Below, in pieces: positions 7,383-14,500 of a DNA stretch of 36,794 bases. The notes under the pieces are model-generated. The model did not search any database, was not told where the DNA came from, and worked only from the letters and a program-made list of their open reading frames with translations. This DNA comes from CAYQQJ01 sp964419935 (GTDB lineage Bacteria; Pseudomonadota; Gammaproteobacteria; Pseudomonadales; Cellvibrionaceae). How positions within the stretch are numbered: position 1 is the first letter of the stretch; the number at the start of each line of letters is the position of its first letter. The position numbers were made by a program, and so were the translations under genes. The stretch spans positions 1 through 36,794 of the forward strand of contig CAYQQJ010000034.1 in the NCBI GenBank assembly GCA_964419935.1, written 5' to 3'.

Positions 7383-9386
7383 TTAAAGCAGCGTCCCTTG
7401 TCTGTAATCAACTTTACTCCGAAACGGAGCATTCCTTGATGTTTCAAAATCATCCCGATACTTTTCGAATTCGTCGCTATGCGTGTCGAATATTGCGTCA
7501 AGCATAGAGGCATCGAACTTGATCACACCACGAATACCGATCGGGAGCCCCCAATGCGGAGACAGCATGGGATTGAGGATGTATTTTTCCGAGGGGCTGC
7601 CAGAATTTTTATCTTTTCTGCCCCTGGTGTCCTTGATTAGCAGTGACCATTGTCTCGCGAGATCTAAAAGTCTGCGTGTTTCGCCGCTCACTTTCGATAT
7701 TTCACAATAAAATGCAATCAATGACGACTCTGTAGGCTTATCGGAATACCGATTGATCCTAAAAAGTTCAGCAATTCTTGCAACTGCGTCTTTAAGAACT
7801 ACCCCATCAGGTCCAGAGACCCTTGATTCGTCGAAAAACCATTGCGATGCTTGACGTACCCCTTCGATTTGAGCCCCGATCGTGATCTGCCCTCCTCTAA
7901 AAGGATTTTCTCCATTGAATACAGACTCTTGATAAGAGTACTTCAATATAGTCAACAGGTGTCGCGGAAAGCCGACCGAAATCGATGCAAGTGATTCGAA
8001 GCCGGAGTATATCTGTTTTTTCTTATATTCTTTTCGTAACTGAGCAACGTAGTCAGTCTTGTGATGGGCAATCAATTCCTTGAGCTTTTTGTCACTGGCG
8101 GGGTCTTTCCGATAGCGATTGATCCTGATGTTAATGCTTTTTGCTGACTCCAACAGATTGGATCTGGTACTCCATGATTTATAGAAGAGGTGCAAAGCAG
8201 ATTTTTCAAGAACGGGCTGATTTTTGAAGGAAAGTAAATCGCATATTGTGTCTATATGTGCAGAATTTTGTACCCCAAGAGAACTAATCTGCAATAGATT
8301 CTTTCGCAATTTTTCGCTCAGCCTGACCACTGGTCTTCCTGTCCTTCCAGATTCGATGCCTTCAATGTCACAAAGTTCATCGATCTTCTTTGGCTTAGAA
8401 AAGTAGCCATCTATATCGTCCGCTTCTACTGCTCTTGGGCTGACTATACCGCTCTTCTCTAAACGACTCGCGCAAAGCCTCTTGGCAAAAGCCAGGTAAT
8501 CGACTGTGTTGCGGAGCTCATCATCTAACCGCATGAGCTCATACTCATGCCCCTCAATGTTCTCTTCGGCATCGGCCAGAGTTTCGAACGTTTTCATTCC
8601 GTATGTCCTGACACCGCATTTCACTGACGTAGGATGTCGTTTATCTCGTATCAGTGTGTTCAAGTACTTCTGTTTCGGCTTATCGAAATGCTCTAACTCG
8701 TCAATAAGGTAATTGAACACCACGCTGCTAAGGTATGGAACATACTTTGAGAGAATCTCGGGAACTCCGAAGACTAACTTTCCAGGGCCACAGAGTATCT
8801 CTATAGTGATCTTATTGTCGTAGATACAGTTATTTACTTGCAGATCAATCGATTTCTGCAAATTCGACAAGACTTCTGATAATGCTCTCAGAGAGTGCGC
8901 ATTTTGAGGCGGAACCTTGTCGAAACAGTCATATATTTCGACGCAGATGGTTCGCTCTTCCTGTTCGGAAATGTCTTCCAAACCAATGTCAATAATGATG
9001 TCGATGAGTATTCTGCAAAGCCATATCTCTAGGTAAAATGAGAAAAGCCCTGCCCACACGTCATCTTGAATCTGCTTCCCTGAGAACCTATCGGTGTTGA
9101 GCGCACCGCATCTAAGATATATGCCTAGGTAGCCGTCCGACCTGACGCCATCTTTGATGGCTGAGCCGTGTCTTATTTTTTGGAGTGGATAAGAGAAGTG
9201 CCGCATGAGGTGGGTTTTGCCACTTCCTTTCCCCCCTAACAGGATCATTGGCATCGTTGATAGAGGCTTCACCACGCTCGCGAATCCGTCGCCGCCGGGC
9301 ATGTCTACCCAGAAGGTGTTGATTTCCTCGTCTGAGTAGTCGCTTGCTTTGACTATGCTAAACGGGTTGTCCATATCGAACTTCAT
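7383..9386 (-). CDS. ORC/CDC6-like AAA+ ATPase of a predicted conflict system
   Basis: The predicted P-loop ATPase is 667 aa from the ATG at 9386. It opens with NPFSIVKASDYSDEE...FWVDMPG, then Walker A GGKGSGKTHLMRHFS (about residues 51-65) and Walker B NYLIDELEHF (about 225-234), with a KYLNTLIRDKR segment after it. This N-terminal pattern fits what I know as the bacterial ORC-CDC6-like family described from comparative genomics of prokaryotic immune and conflict systems. The long C-terminal half is mostly helical and unassigned. A longer reading frame reaches 9518, but it overlaps the upstream gene by over 120 bp; the chosen start lies five bases after that gene's stop. Expected roles are nucleic-acid or nucleoprotein-dependent switching; the trigger is unknown. 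Confidence 0.82.
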   Translation of the reverse strand: MKFDMDNPFSIVKASDYSDEEINTFWVDMPGGDGFASVVKPLSTMPMILLGGKGSGKTHLMRHFSYPLQKIRHGSAIKDGVRSDGYLGIYLRCGALNTDRFSGKQIQDDVWAGLFSFYLEIWLCRILIDIIIDIGLEDISEQEERTICVEIYDCFDKVPPQNAHSLRALSEVLSNLQKSIDLQVNNCIYDNKITIEILCGPGKLVFGVPEILSKYVPYLSSVVFNYLIDELEHFDKPKQKYLNTLIRDKRHPTSVKCGVRTYGMKTFETLADAEENIEGHEYELMRLDDELRNTVDYLAFAKRLCASRLEKSGIVSPRAVEADDIDGYFSKPKKIDELCDIEGIESGRTGRPVVRLSEKLRKNLLQISSLGVQNSAHIDTICDLLSFKNQPVLEKSALHLFYKSWSTRSNLLESAKSINIRINRYRKDPASDKKLKELIAHHKTDYVAQLRKEYKKKQIYSGFESLASISVGFPRHLLTILKYSYQESVFNGENPFRGGQITIGAQIEGVRQASQWFFDESRVSGPDGVVLKDAVARIAELFRINRYSDKPTESSLIAFYCEISKVSGETRRLLDLARQWSLLIKDTRGRKDKNSGSPSEKYILNPMLSPHWGLPIGIRGVIKFDASMLDAIFDTHSDEFEKYRDDFETSRNAPFRSKVDYRQGTLL

Positions 9387-9391
9387 GTAGG

Positions 9392-10351
9392 TTATCCGTA
9401 GTTTTTGTTGTAGCGTTTGAACGCTGGCACCCATGTCGGCCCGTAATTCTCGTCGAACCAAATTATAGGCAGTGTGTTGTCGGGTGTATTGTGGTGCATG
9501 CCCAGTAGAAGCTGACAATCGCCGTAGCCTAGTGGGTCGGAAGGAAATAGCATCCTACCGTACTTCTCGGATATCTGTCTTCCGTAACTCTTGTCTATCG
9601 GTAGATCATCTCCCTTGTAGTGCCGCGAGCGCTCACCAAAACACTTAAAGCTGTCGTCAAGCTCATACACGCAGTCAACTTCATCGAAGAGCGTATGGTC
9701 TCGCACGTGCGCTATCCCTTCAGACATCGCAAAGAGACAGTAATATGCTACGGTTGCATCCGGATTCATTTCCTTGATGCTTGAGACGATATCTTTTGAA
9801 TAGGATTCCGCTTGGTCCCCTGATCCACATAGATCATCTATGAAAACGTAGTGTTGAATATCTCGATCTCTCAGCATGATCTGAGCGCCTTCCCTTTTCG
9901 TGATTTCGTGTCCATTGATGAACAGGGACTTCGGCAATTCGTTTTCCTGCCGAAAATAGTATAAAAGGTGCGTTCCGCTCTCAGAAGGGTTTCCAATTCC
10001 AAGGAAACGAGTCTTTTCCAAAACCTTCGCGTATTCACTCTTGATAATGCTGGCATCCAAAGTATCTGCGTTAGTCCTCCTTATCTCTTCTACCAAACGG
10101 TATTTAAATTTATCTCGGTAGACAGCTCTTGTGAGTTCGCGCATTTCCCTGGAACCAAAATACATGAACTGTCCTAGGAGATGAAGCATCTGCAACTGCT
10201 CACACGACGCCGGCTCATCCGACGAAATAAAATTTCCGAGCCAGTCGTCTATGTCGCTACCTCCAATTCTTCTTCCCCAAGCGTATATGCTCAGGTTTTT
10301 AATTTTTCGGCGCAAGCTTTCATATATTTCATCTTCGTGTAGCTCTGTCAT
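9392..10351 (-). CDS. Phosphoribosyltransferase-like (PRTase-CE type) protein
   Basis: The 319-aa protein contains a type I PRTase signature near residue 170, HYVFIDDLCGSGDQ: a hydrophobic strand, two acidic residues (D172, D173) and a glycine-rich PRPP-loop equivalent. Around it are LFINGHEITKREG and a second strand VAYYCLFAM. The fold is usually a base or ribose-phosphate transferase, but members in this setting (PRTase-CE, as I recall from conflict-system surveys) have no established substrate; PRPP- or NAD-related chemistry or nucleotide-signal turnover is conjecture. The chosen ATG at 10351 overlaps the methyltransferase stop as ATGA and has AAGGA eight bases upstream, so it is preferred to the GTG-like extension at 10381. 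It is therefore translated with the methyltransferase. Confidence 0.82.
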   Translation of the reverse strand: MTELHEDEIYESLRRKIKNLSIYAWGRRIGGSDIDDWLGNFISSDEPASCEQLQMLHLLGQFMYFGSREMRELTRAVYRDKFKYRLVEEIRRTNADTLDASIIKSEYAKVLEKTRFLGIGNPSESGTHLLYYFRQENELPKSLFINGHEITKREGAQIMLRDRDIQHYVFIDDLCGSGDQAESYSKDIVSSIKEMNPDATVAYYCLFAMSEGIAHVRDHTLFDEVDCVYELDDSFKCFGERSRHYKGDDLPIDKSYGRQISEKYGRMLFPSDPLGYGDCQLLLGMHHNTPDNTLPIIWFDENYGPTWVPAFKRYNKNYG

Positions 10352-11760
10352 CGATTGTCCTTCTGAAATACGTATACCCATTCACAGCTAATCATGCCGG
10401 ACGTTTTGTTGCGTTTTGTCATGAGGCCTCTTGAATGAATGTCGTCAACGAGCCGAAGCTTCACCTGAAAACCGAGACTCAGCACCAAGTCGCACAGATA
10501 CTCGTGCGTTTCAAATTCGCTACCACAAATCGTATTGCTAGAGGTTACCAAGACAAAGAACCCGCCGGGCCTTAATACCCGGAACAGTTTTTCGAAAACT
10601 TCCCCCATCTCGCGAATATAGTTAGCTGCTATGTAAGCTCGGAGCGGGTTCTTCTTGTAGATTTTCTCCAGTTTCAGATCCGCCTTTGGTATCCCTGTGG
10701 GAGTAAACTCGGCGTACTCCGCTTTAGGGTAGTGCTCTCTCCCTATGTTTTGAATCTCGAAATGACGGAGCTCGTTCGACTTGCATTGCTCCAACCAACC
10801 CATATTGAGACTTGAGGACCTTATATACTTTTGCGCGCCAGCGTACGGTGGTGACGTGACTATCAGCTGAACAGTGCCGTCCTCGACTTTAGTATGGTCA
10901 CCACTCAACGTCCGAGCGTCGTTATAAATGCTGGGCTGGCAAACGGATGATCCCACTGCAGCTGCATAGGCGCTGATGCGCCTAATATTGGAATTGACCA
11001 ATTTGTGAAACTCATCGTAAACATCTACGGACTTGAGCTTTTGTAATGTGCGCAGCGTATTCTTGTAGTGTGCGGAAGATTTTGGATACTTGTCCTTGTT
11101 CAGCCTGACTGGGACCGATAATTTGGGATCTGCGAGACTTACTCTCTTTATGACATTCGAAAAAGCCACACGAAAAAAATCACGATAATGAGCGTGCCTT
11201 ACGTCGTCAATACACTCCTTGATATGGGTAAGCTGCTCTATAACGTGAGGAAGGAACCAGTAATTTATGTTAACCACATCTGGAGGATCGCCTTTCATGC
11301 GAGTTGTGGAGATTTTTGTCCTTAACCTCAAATAGGCTTTCTGAAGTTTGAGCCTATCTATAGGCGTCGTTTTAACGGCTGTAATCAGCCTCGCTAGCGG
11401 GTTTGAATCAGCACCGATGGCCTGCCTCCCGGCCAGAATTGCTTCTAAAAGCACGGTTCCGCTTCCTGTGAACGGATCCAAAACTATATCCCCTGGTTTA
11501 GAGAGAATGCCACTCGATGTGAACAGTGCCGGAATATGAGGTAATAGCTTTGCAGGATAAAGGTGGACCATGTGGGAGGCCCTTTCTCCATAGGCAACCC
11601 AATCGACTAGCTCTCTGAAATCAACTTCTATTGGTAGATGTGATTTTTCATACTGTGCAAGTAGACGATTCAAGACCGCATCAGCCCGGATATCCCCGTG
11701 CTGCGGTTCAAGCGCAGAATCGACGTTAAGCGCCGCAATCTCATTGCATAAATGTTCCAC
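10348..11760 (-). CDS. DNA methyltransferase (amino-MTase, TSPPY type)
   Basis: This S-adenosylmethionine-dependent N4-cytosine or N6-adenine methyltransferase has 470 aa. The order is a motif X-like lead (HLYPAKLLPHIPALF, residues 66-80), motif I DPFTGSG at 95-101, GADSNPLA at about 116-123, a long central region likely to hold target recognition, motif IV TSPPY at 302-306, and RVLRPGGFFVLVTSS near the end. The order I before IV is gamma- or TRM11-like. The start codon is GTG, with GGAAG about 12 bases upstream. No restriction endonuclease is adjacent, so it may mark self DNA for the downstream PRTase/ATPase system or modify another substrate. It is 15 nt behind the 98-aa gene. Confidence 0.88.
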   Translation of the reverse strand: MEHLCNEIAALNVDSALEPQHGDIRADAVLNRLLAQYEKSHLPIEVDFRELVDWVAYGERASHMVHLYPAKLLPHIPALFTSSGILSKPGDIVLDPFTGSGTVLLEAILAGRQAIGADSNPLARLITAVKTTPIDRLKLQKAYLRLRTKISTTRMKGDPPDVVNINYWFLPHVIEQLTHIKECIDDVRHAHYRDFFRVAFSNVIKRVSLADPKLSVPVRLNKDKYPKSSAHYKNTLRTLQKLKSVDVYDEFHKLVNSNIRRISAYAAAVGSSVCQPSIYNDARTLSGDHTKVEDGTVQLIVTSPPYAGAQKYIRSSSLNMGWLEQCKSNELRHFEIQNIGREHYPKAEYAEFTPTGIPKADLKLEKIYKKNPLRAYIAANYIREMGEVFEKLFRVLRPGGFFVLVTSSNTICGSEFETHEYLCDLVLSLGFQVKLRLVDDIHSRGLMTKRNKTSGMISCEWVYVFQKDNR

Positions 11761-11775
11761 TAGCTTTTACTTCCA

Positions 11776-12072
11776 TTACTTGTACGTGCGGTAAAGGTGG
11801 GCTGGATTCATGTTAAAGAATTGCCGTCTCTGGTGAGCTATTCTTAATACATTCTCGCGCCGGCTCTGAGTGTTAGGGAAATCGATTTTCTGAGCGCTAT
11901 TTGGTATACCCAAGTAGATCAGAGACCTGACAATCGAACAACCCATAGAGCTTGCCCATCCCCCCCAAATTGTGCCTTTCTGGTACAACAAAGCATATTG
12001 CATTAGCTGGTCGCCAGAGCCACATCCGCGTCTTTTAGCTGGTGGTCGCCCATATGTCTGGCCAGACGGCAT
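11776..12072 (-). CDS. Unrecognised 98-aa basic protein between parE and the methyltransferase
   Basis: The small basic protein contains a run rich in G, W and S in the middle (LLYQKGTIWGGWASSMGCS) and a basic C-terminal part (RRENVLRIAHQRRQFFNMN...YRTYK). No domain is recognised. The start lies nine bases after the parE stop and the end lies 15 bases before the methyltransferase GTG, with no other reading frame filling the gap; that spacing is the main support for it being real. A ribosome site is not obvious, so it may be translationally coupled to parE, or begin at the internal ATG at about 12003. It could be a DNA-binding or adaptor subunit; this is conjecture. Confidence 0.6.
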   Translation of the reverse strand: MPSGQTYGRPPAKRRGCGSGDQLMQYALLYQKGTIWGGWASSMGCSIVRSLIYLGIPNSAQKIDFPNTQSRRENVLRIAHQRRQFFNMNPAHLYRTYK

Positions 12073-12081
12073 CTTATCAAT

Positions 12082-12417
12082 TTACGCATTAGCCACGTCC
12101 CGATCGATCATTTTGTTGACGTCAACAAAATGATCCCGGTGCAGCAGCCGTTCGCTGCGCCAGACTCGAACTACAGTGATTGTTTTGCCTTCCCGTACGT
12201 AGACGATACGGAATGGCGGCATAATAAGCTCGCGAATATGGATCAGGTTGAACTCAGGGACGATCCGACCAAGGTCCGGGTGATGTTGCAGGCTTCCCAC
12301 ACGCTCAAAAACTGATGTCAAAAGTTTGCTTCCAATTTCTGAAACGCCTTCGTTTTCGTAGCGATCCTTGATGCCCTGCAGATAATCGAGCGCGGATTGA
12401 GCAATGGTTGGGGCCAT
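12082..12417 (-). CDS. parE: ParE/RelE-family toxin
   Basis: This 111-aa toxin follows the Phd-type antitoxin by five bases. The RelE/ParE fold signature is visible: an N-terminal helical pair (SALDYLQGIKDRYENEG...), HPDLGRIVPEF, then beta-strand core IRELIMPPFRIVYVREGKTITVVRVWRSERLL. Members either poison DNA gyrase (ParE) or cleave mRNA (RelE); the sequence alone does not settle which, although RELIMPPFRIVY looks ParE-like. The C-terminal codons contain a perfect 30-bp palindrome (12106-12135). The gene is immediately followed by the 98-aa gene, which suggests that toxin transcription continues into the methyltransferase/PRTase/ATPase genes. Confidence 0.9.
   Translation of the reverse strand: MAPTIAQSALDYLQGIKDRYENEGVSEIGSKLLTSVFERVGSLQHHPDLGRIVPEFNLIHIRELIMPPFRIVYVREGKTITVVRVWRSERLLHRDHFVDVNKMIDRDVANA
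12106..12135. repeat. Perfect 30-bp palindrome inside the 3' end of parE
   Basis: Positions 12106-12120 (GATCATTTTGTTGAC) are followed directly by their exact reverse complement, centred on GAC|GTC. It encodes D-H-F-V-D-V-N-K-M-I of the toxin. As RNA it could form a stem of about 13 bp just before the downstream genes; as DNA it is a symmetric protein-binding site candidate. No T-run follows on the transcribed strand. Confidence 0.9.
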
Positions 12418-12422
12418 CGGAA

Positions 12423-12692
12423 TTAAGAAAGCCCGAGTTGCTTTTTGGCTTCTTTCAGGCTTAGGGCCTTGCCCTCTCGCGCTTCCATCAAGCCTTGGGC
12501 CACGGCTTTTACGAACTGAAGTTCCTCAGCCGTTTTTTCGTAGTCCTCTAGCCCTTGCACCACGGCAACCCCGCGACCGCGACTGGTCAGGAGAATGGGA
12601 CGGTGTGTGTCGTTAACGCGCCCCACCACTTTGCCGGGGTTTATTTTCAGGTCGGACAACGGAATCACGTCTTCGGAAAACTTGGTATTCAT
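12423..12692 (-). CDS. phd: Phd/YefM-family antitoxin
   Basis: This 89-aa antitoxin neutralises the adjacent ParE toxin and, as in known Phd/YefM systems, should bind and repress its own promoter. The N-terminal Phd fold is clear: DVIPLSDLKINPGKVVGRVNDTHRPILLTSRGRGVAVVQGLEDYEKT; the C-terminal tail (EGKALSLKEAKKQLGLS) is the usual toxin-wrapping helix. The ATG at 12692 has GAGG nine bases upstream; the longer ATG at 12707 would bury that site inside the gene. A near-consensus promoter lies 26-54 bp upstream. It is the first gene of a seven-gene run, so autoregulation here could set the level of the whole downstream system. Confidence 0.93.
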   Translation of the reverse strand: MNTKFSEDVIPLSDLKINPGKVVGRVNDTHRPILLTSRGRGVAVVQGLEDYEKTAEELQFVKAVAQGLMEAREGKALSLKEAKKQLGLS

Positions 12693-12717
12693 GGCTTGAA
12701 TCCTCATTCAGGTGCCA

Positions 12718-12746
12718 TTAATAGCCCAGCTTATAGGTGCTGTCAA
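12718..12746 (-). promoter_or_regulatory. Near-consensus sigma70 promoter of the phd-parE-defence run
   Basis: On the minus strand TTGACA (12746-12741) is followed by exactly 17 bp and TATTAA (12723-12718). The predicted start point is about 20 nt before the phd ATG. It is the only strong promoter I can see ahead of the seven closely packed genes down to 6435. Confidence 0.8.
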
Positions 12747-12850
12747 CCGCCCTAATCGCGACAACTCCTAAACGCTGGTTGAGAATAATCTCATAGTTAT
12801 CTGATATTGAAAGACATTTCCATTTCACTCACACTAGGTAGGAACGCCCA

Positions 12851-12871
12851 AGTTTGAGGTCTAGCGGGAGC
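12851..12871. repeat. Dispersed 21-bp repeat B, copy 1
   Basis: This copy matches 15250-15270 at 18 of 21 positions. Each copy lies shortly after the stop codon of a minus-strand gene (vapB here, the 94-aa gene there). The conserved core is AGTTTGAGGTC on the plus strand. Confidence 0.65.
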
Positions 12872-12908
12872 CACTGGTAGTCGGCTGCCACCTATTCAAG
12901 CCAAGTTG

Positions 12909-13106
12909 TCAGGTGGTGCCAGACTTCCGTCGTGGAATGTTACGGAGCTGGGGCTGCGAACCGCCCAACTGGGCCAGCCGGCGGGCGCTTTCCCGCTCAA
13001 TCAATGCACGTAAGCCCTCGTGCACCAGCGCGGCTTGCTCACCTACGCCGGCCAGGCGCTGCGCCTCTGCCAGTAAGTCGTCATCAATGTGAATGGAGGT
13101 ACGCAT
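12909..13106 (-). CDS. Orphan VapB-type antitoxin
   Basis: This 65-aa protein begins MRTSIHIDDDLLAEAQRLAGV and continues through ALVHEGLRALIERESARRLAQLGG: the ribbon-helix-helix layout of VapB antitoxins (DUF2191 type), which bind their own operator. The ATG at 13106 has AGGAG nine bases upstream and matches the family start; the longer frame to 13151 has no support. VapB is normally followed at once by a PIN-domain toxin, but 12708-12908 downstream contains no PIN reading frame, so the toxin has been lost or never came along. It may persist as an anti-toxin against an imported VapC, or as a regulator. Confidence 0.85.
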   Translation of the reverse strand: MRTSIHIDDDLLAEAQRLAGVGEQAALVHEGLRALIERESARRLAQLGGSQPQLRNIPRRKSGTT

Positions 13107-13152
13107 TACCGTGGCTCCTAAATAGCTGGAATGCAGGGCATTGGACCGCACC

Positions 13153-13201
13153 GGTTCGCAGGTGCCACAACCGCTCTCAAGACTTCACCGTTAAGGTTCA
13201 G
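13153..13201. repeat. Dispersed 49-bp repeat A, copy 1
   Basis: This copy is identical at 42 of 49 positions, without gaps, to 15659-15707. Both copies lie within about 20 bp after the stop codon of a minus-strand gene (NYN-LOTUS here, NERD helicase there) and upstream of a short gene. Confidence 0.85.
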
Positions 13202-13221
13202 ATGCGGCATGCGATTGTCAA

Positions 13222-13971
13222 TCAAGACCGAACATCCTTAACGTATACAGCCGAGTCCCCTTCCCTTGCTTCCACTTCAAACAAATCACTTGCGCGTATG
13301 AGGTCGCTGAGCTTCCTGTAGCCATAATTGACCGGGGAAAACGAGCTGTTGTTGGAGATGTAGTGTCCCACGCGGCCCATATGCGCCCATCCGTCATCGC
13401 CGGAGGTTTGCTCCACGGCTGTACGGAGAAGCTTTACAAGCCGGGTATCCTTACGGAGTTCTTGACGAGATTTCTTTGTGGAGGGTGCTTTGGCTTTGGG
13501 TTCTTTGCCGCCTGTCGATGGCGCTTCAGGTTCTGGCTCAGGTTGCAAATTTTCTGTGTAAATAAACTGGGAGCAGGCATGGACAAATGGCAAGGGCGTT
13601 TTCTTCTCTCCAAAGCCGTAGACGGGCAAGCCGCTTTCCAGAATACGCATGACCAGTGGCGTAAAGTCGCTATCGCTGGTCATCAACGCAAAGGCATCTA
13701 CCCTGTCGCTGTAGAGCAAATCCATGGCATCAATAATCATGGCGGAATCCGTGGCGTTTTTGCCGGTGGTGTAGGCAAATTGCTGCACCGGACGAATCGC
13801 GTTGGGATGAAGCTTTTCTATCCATCCTGTCAGGTTTTTACTTTTCCAGTCGCCGTGGGCGTGGCGAACGTTGGCGGTGCCGTATTTTGCTAACTCTTCA
13901 AGCACGCCTTCAATCGAGTTGTGACTCACGTTGTCACAGTCAATGAGTAGTGCAATTCTCCGTGTATCCAT
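13222..13971 (-). CDS. NYN-domain ribonuclease-like protein with C-terminal LOTUS domain
   Basis: The 249-aa protein has an N-terminal NYN (PIN-like, LabA/DUF88) domain with the acidic set in place: RIALLIDCDN (D11, D13), TDSAMIIDAMDLL (D75, D81) and LMTSDSDFTPL (D100, D102). A Pro/Glu/Lys linker at about 143-170 leads to an OST-HTH/LOTUS domain (about 175-245, GWAHMGRVGHYISNN...YGYRKLSDLI). NYN domains are predicted metal-dependent RNases and LOTUS domains bind RNA, with G-quadruplex binding reported for some; such two-domain proteins are widespread in bacteria with unclear roles. The ATG at 13971 has GGAGG five bases upstream and begins the domain; a longer frame to 14097 is ignored. It is followed by repeat A and vapB. 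Confidence 0.9.
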   Translation of the reverse strand: MDTRRIALLIDCDNVSHNSIEGVLEELAKYGTANVRHAHGDWKSKNLTGWIEKLHPNAIRPVQQFAYTTGKNATDSAMIIDAMDLLYSDRVDAFALMTSDSDFTPLVMRILESGLPVYGFGEKKTPLPFVHACSQFIYTENLQPEPEPEAPSTGGKEPKAKAPSTKKSRQELRKDTRLVKLLRTAVEQTSGDDGWAHMGRVGHYISNNSSFSPVNYGYRKLSDLIRASDLFEVEAREGDSAVYVKDVRS

Positions 13972-14224
13972 GGTGCCTCCGAGCGGGTGATTGGTTTGTT
14001 TGGTGGTATTCCGAGCCCACATTAAGTACGTTGCGCGTACTGGACGGTCCGGAACCTCTCTTTGGCTTAGCCCGCTTGCGACAATGGGCGCTTCCATAAA
14101 AATATTGTTTTATATCAGCTATTTACATTAATATCTTATATGTCATTCACGTGGCATCCGGGGCTAAAATGCGCTATAGTGCATTTCAGTTGTGACGCAA
14201 AATCTACCGACTTGAGAGATTGGC

Positions 14225-14389
14225 ATGAAAATCCATCGCCGTAAAGCCAGCGGAAAGAAAGTCACTGAAAACATGATTATTCGCTCTGTCGCCAGTTCGA
14301 CAGCGATAGAAACTGGCGAGTCCGTCAAAGTGATCGAAGCCAGGCTTAAAGACCGCAAAAGCAAGTTTAACCATTTACGAATTGCCTAA
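14225..14389 (+). CDS. Small basic 54-aa protein, function unknown
   Basis: This short plus-strand reading frame lies between two minus-strand genes. It starts at ATG 14225 with GAGAGAT upstream and a TATAGT at 14175-14180 as a possible -10. The protein begins MKIHRRKASGKKVTENMII and continues with SVASSTAIETGESVKVIEARLKDRKSKF, a probable helix. The S-x-x-x-E segment (STAIET) is reminiscent of, but does not match, the Fic-inhibitory (S/T)xxxE(G/N) motif. It ends a few bases before a long inverted repeat. No family is recognised; it could be a small regulator of the neighbouring fic gene, or a passenger. Confidence 0.5.
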   Translation: MKIHRRKASGKKVTENMIIRSVASSTAIETGESVKVIEARLKDRKSKFNHLRIA

Positions 14390-14394
14390 GGGCT

Positions 14395-14493
14395 AGTGTA
14401 GGCCGTCACCCATTTCATAACGTATAACGCACCTTTTTCCGCCCTCCGTGTTGCTTTTATTTGACATAGGTCCACTGAATGACGGCCTACACT
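14395..14493. repeat. Inverted-repeat element (~100 bp, MITE-like)
   Basis: AGTGTAGGCCGTCA at 14395-14408 is the exact reverse complement of 14480-14493; adding the flanking bases gives 16 of 17 paired positions. A 71-bp AT-richer centre separates the arms. It falls between the stop of the 54-aa gene and the stop of fic, where it may be a small non-autonomous mobile element or a bidirectional terminator structure. Confidence 0.7.
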
Positions 14494-14500
14494 GGCTTAC

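Noticed and set aside
10348..11760. Complete restriction-modification system
   Set aside because: The methyltransferase is clear, but no neighbouring gene shows a restriction endonuclease motif; the downstream genes are PRTase-like and ATPase.
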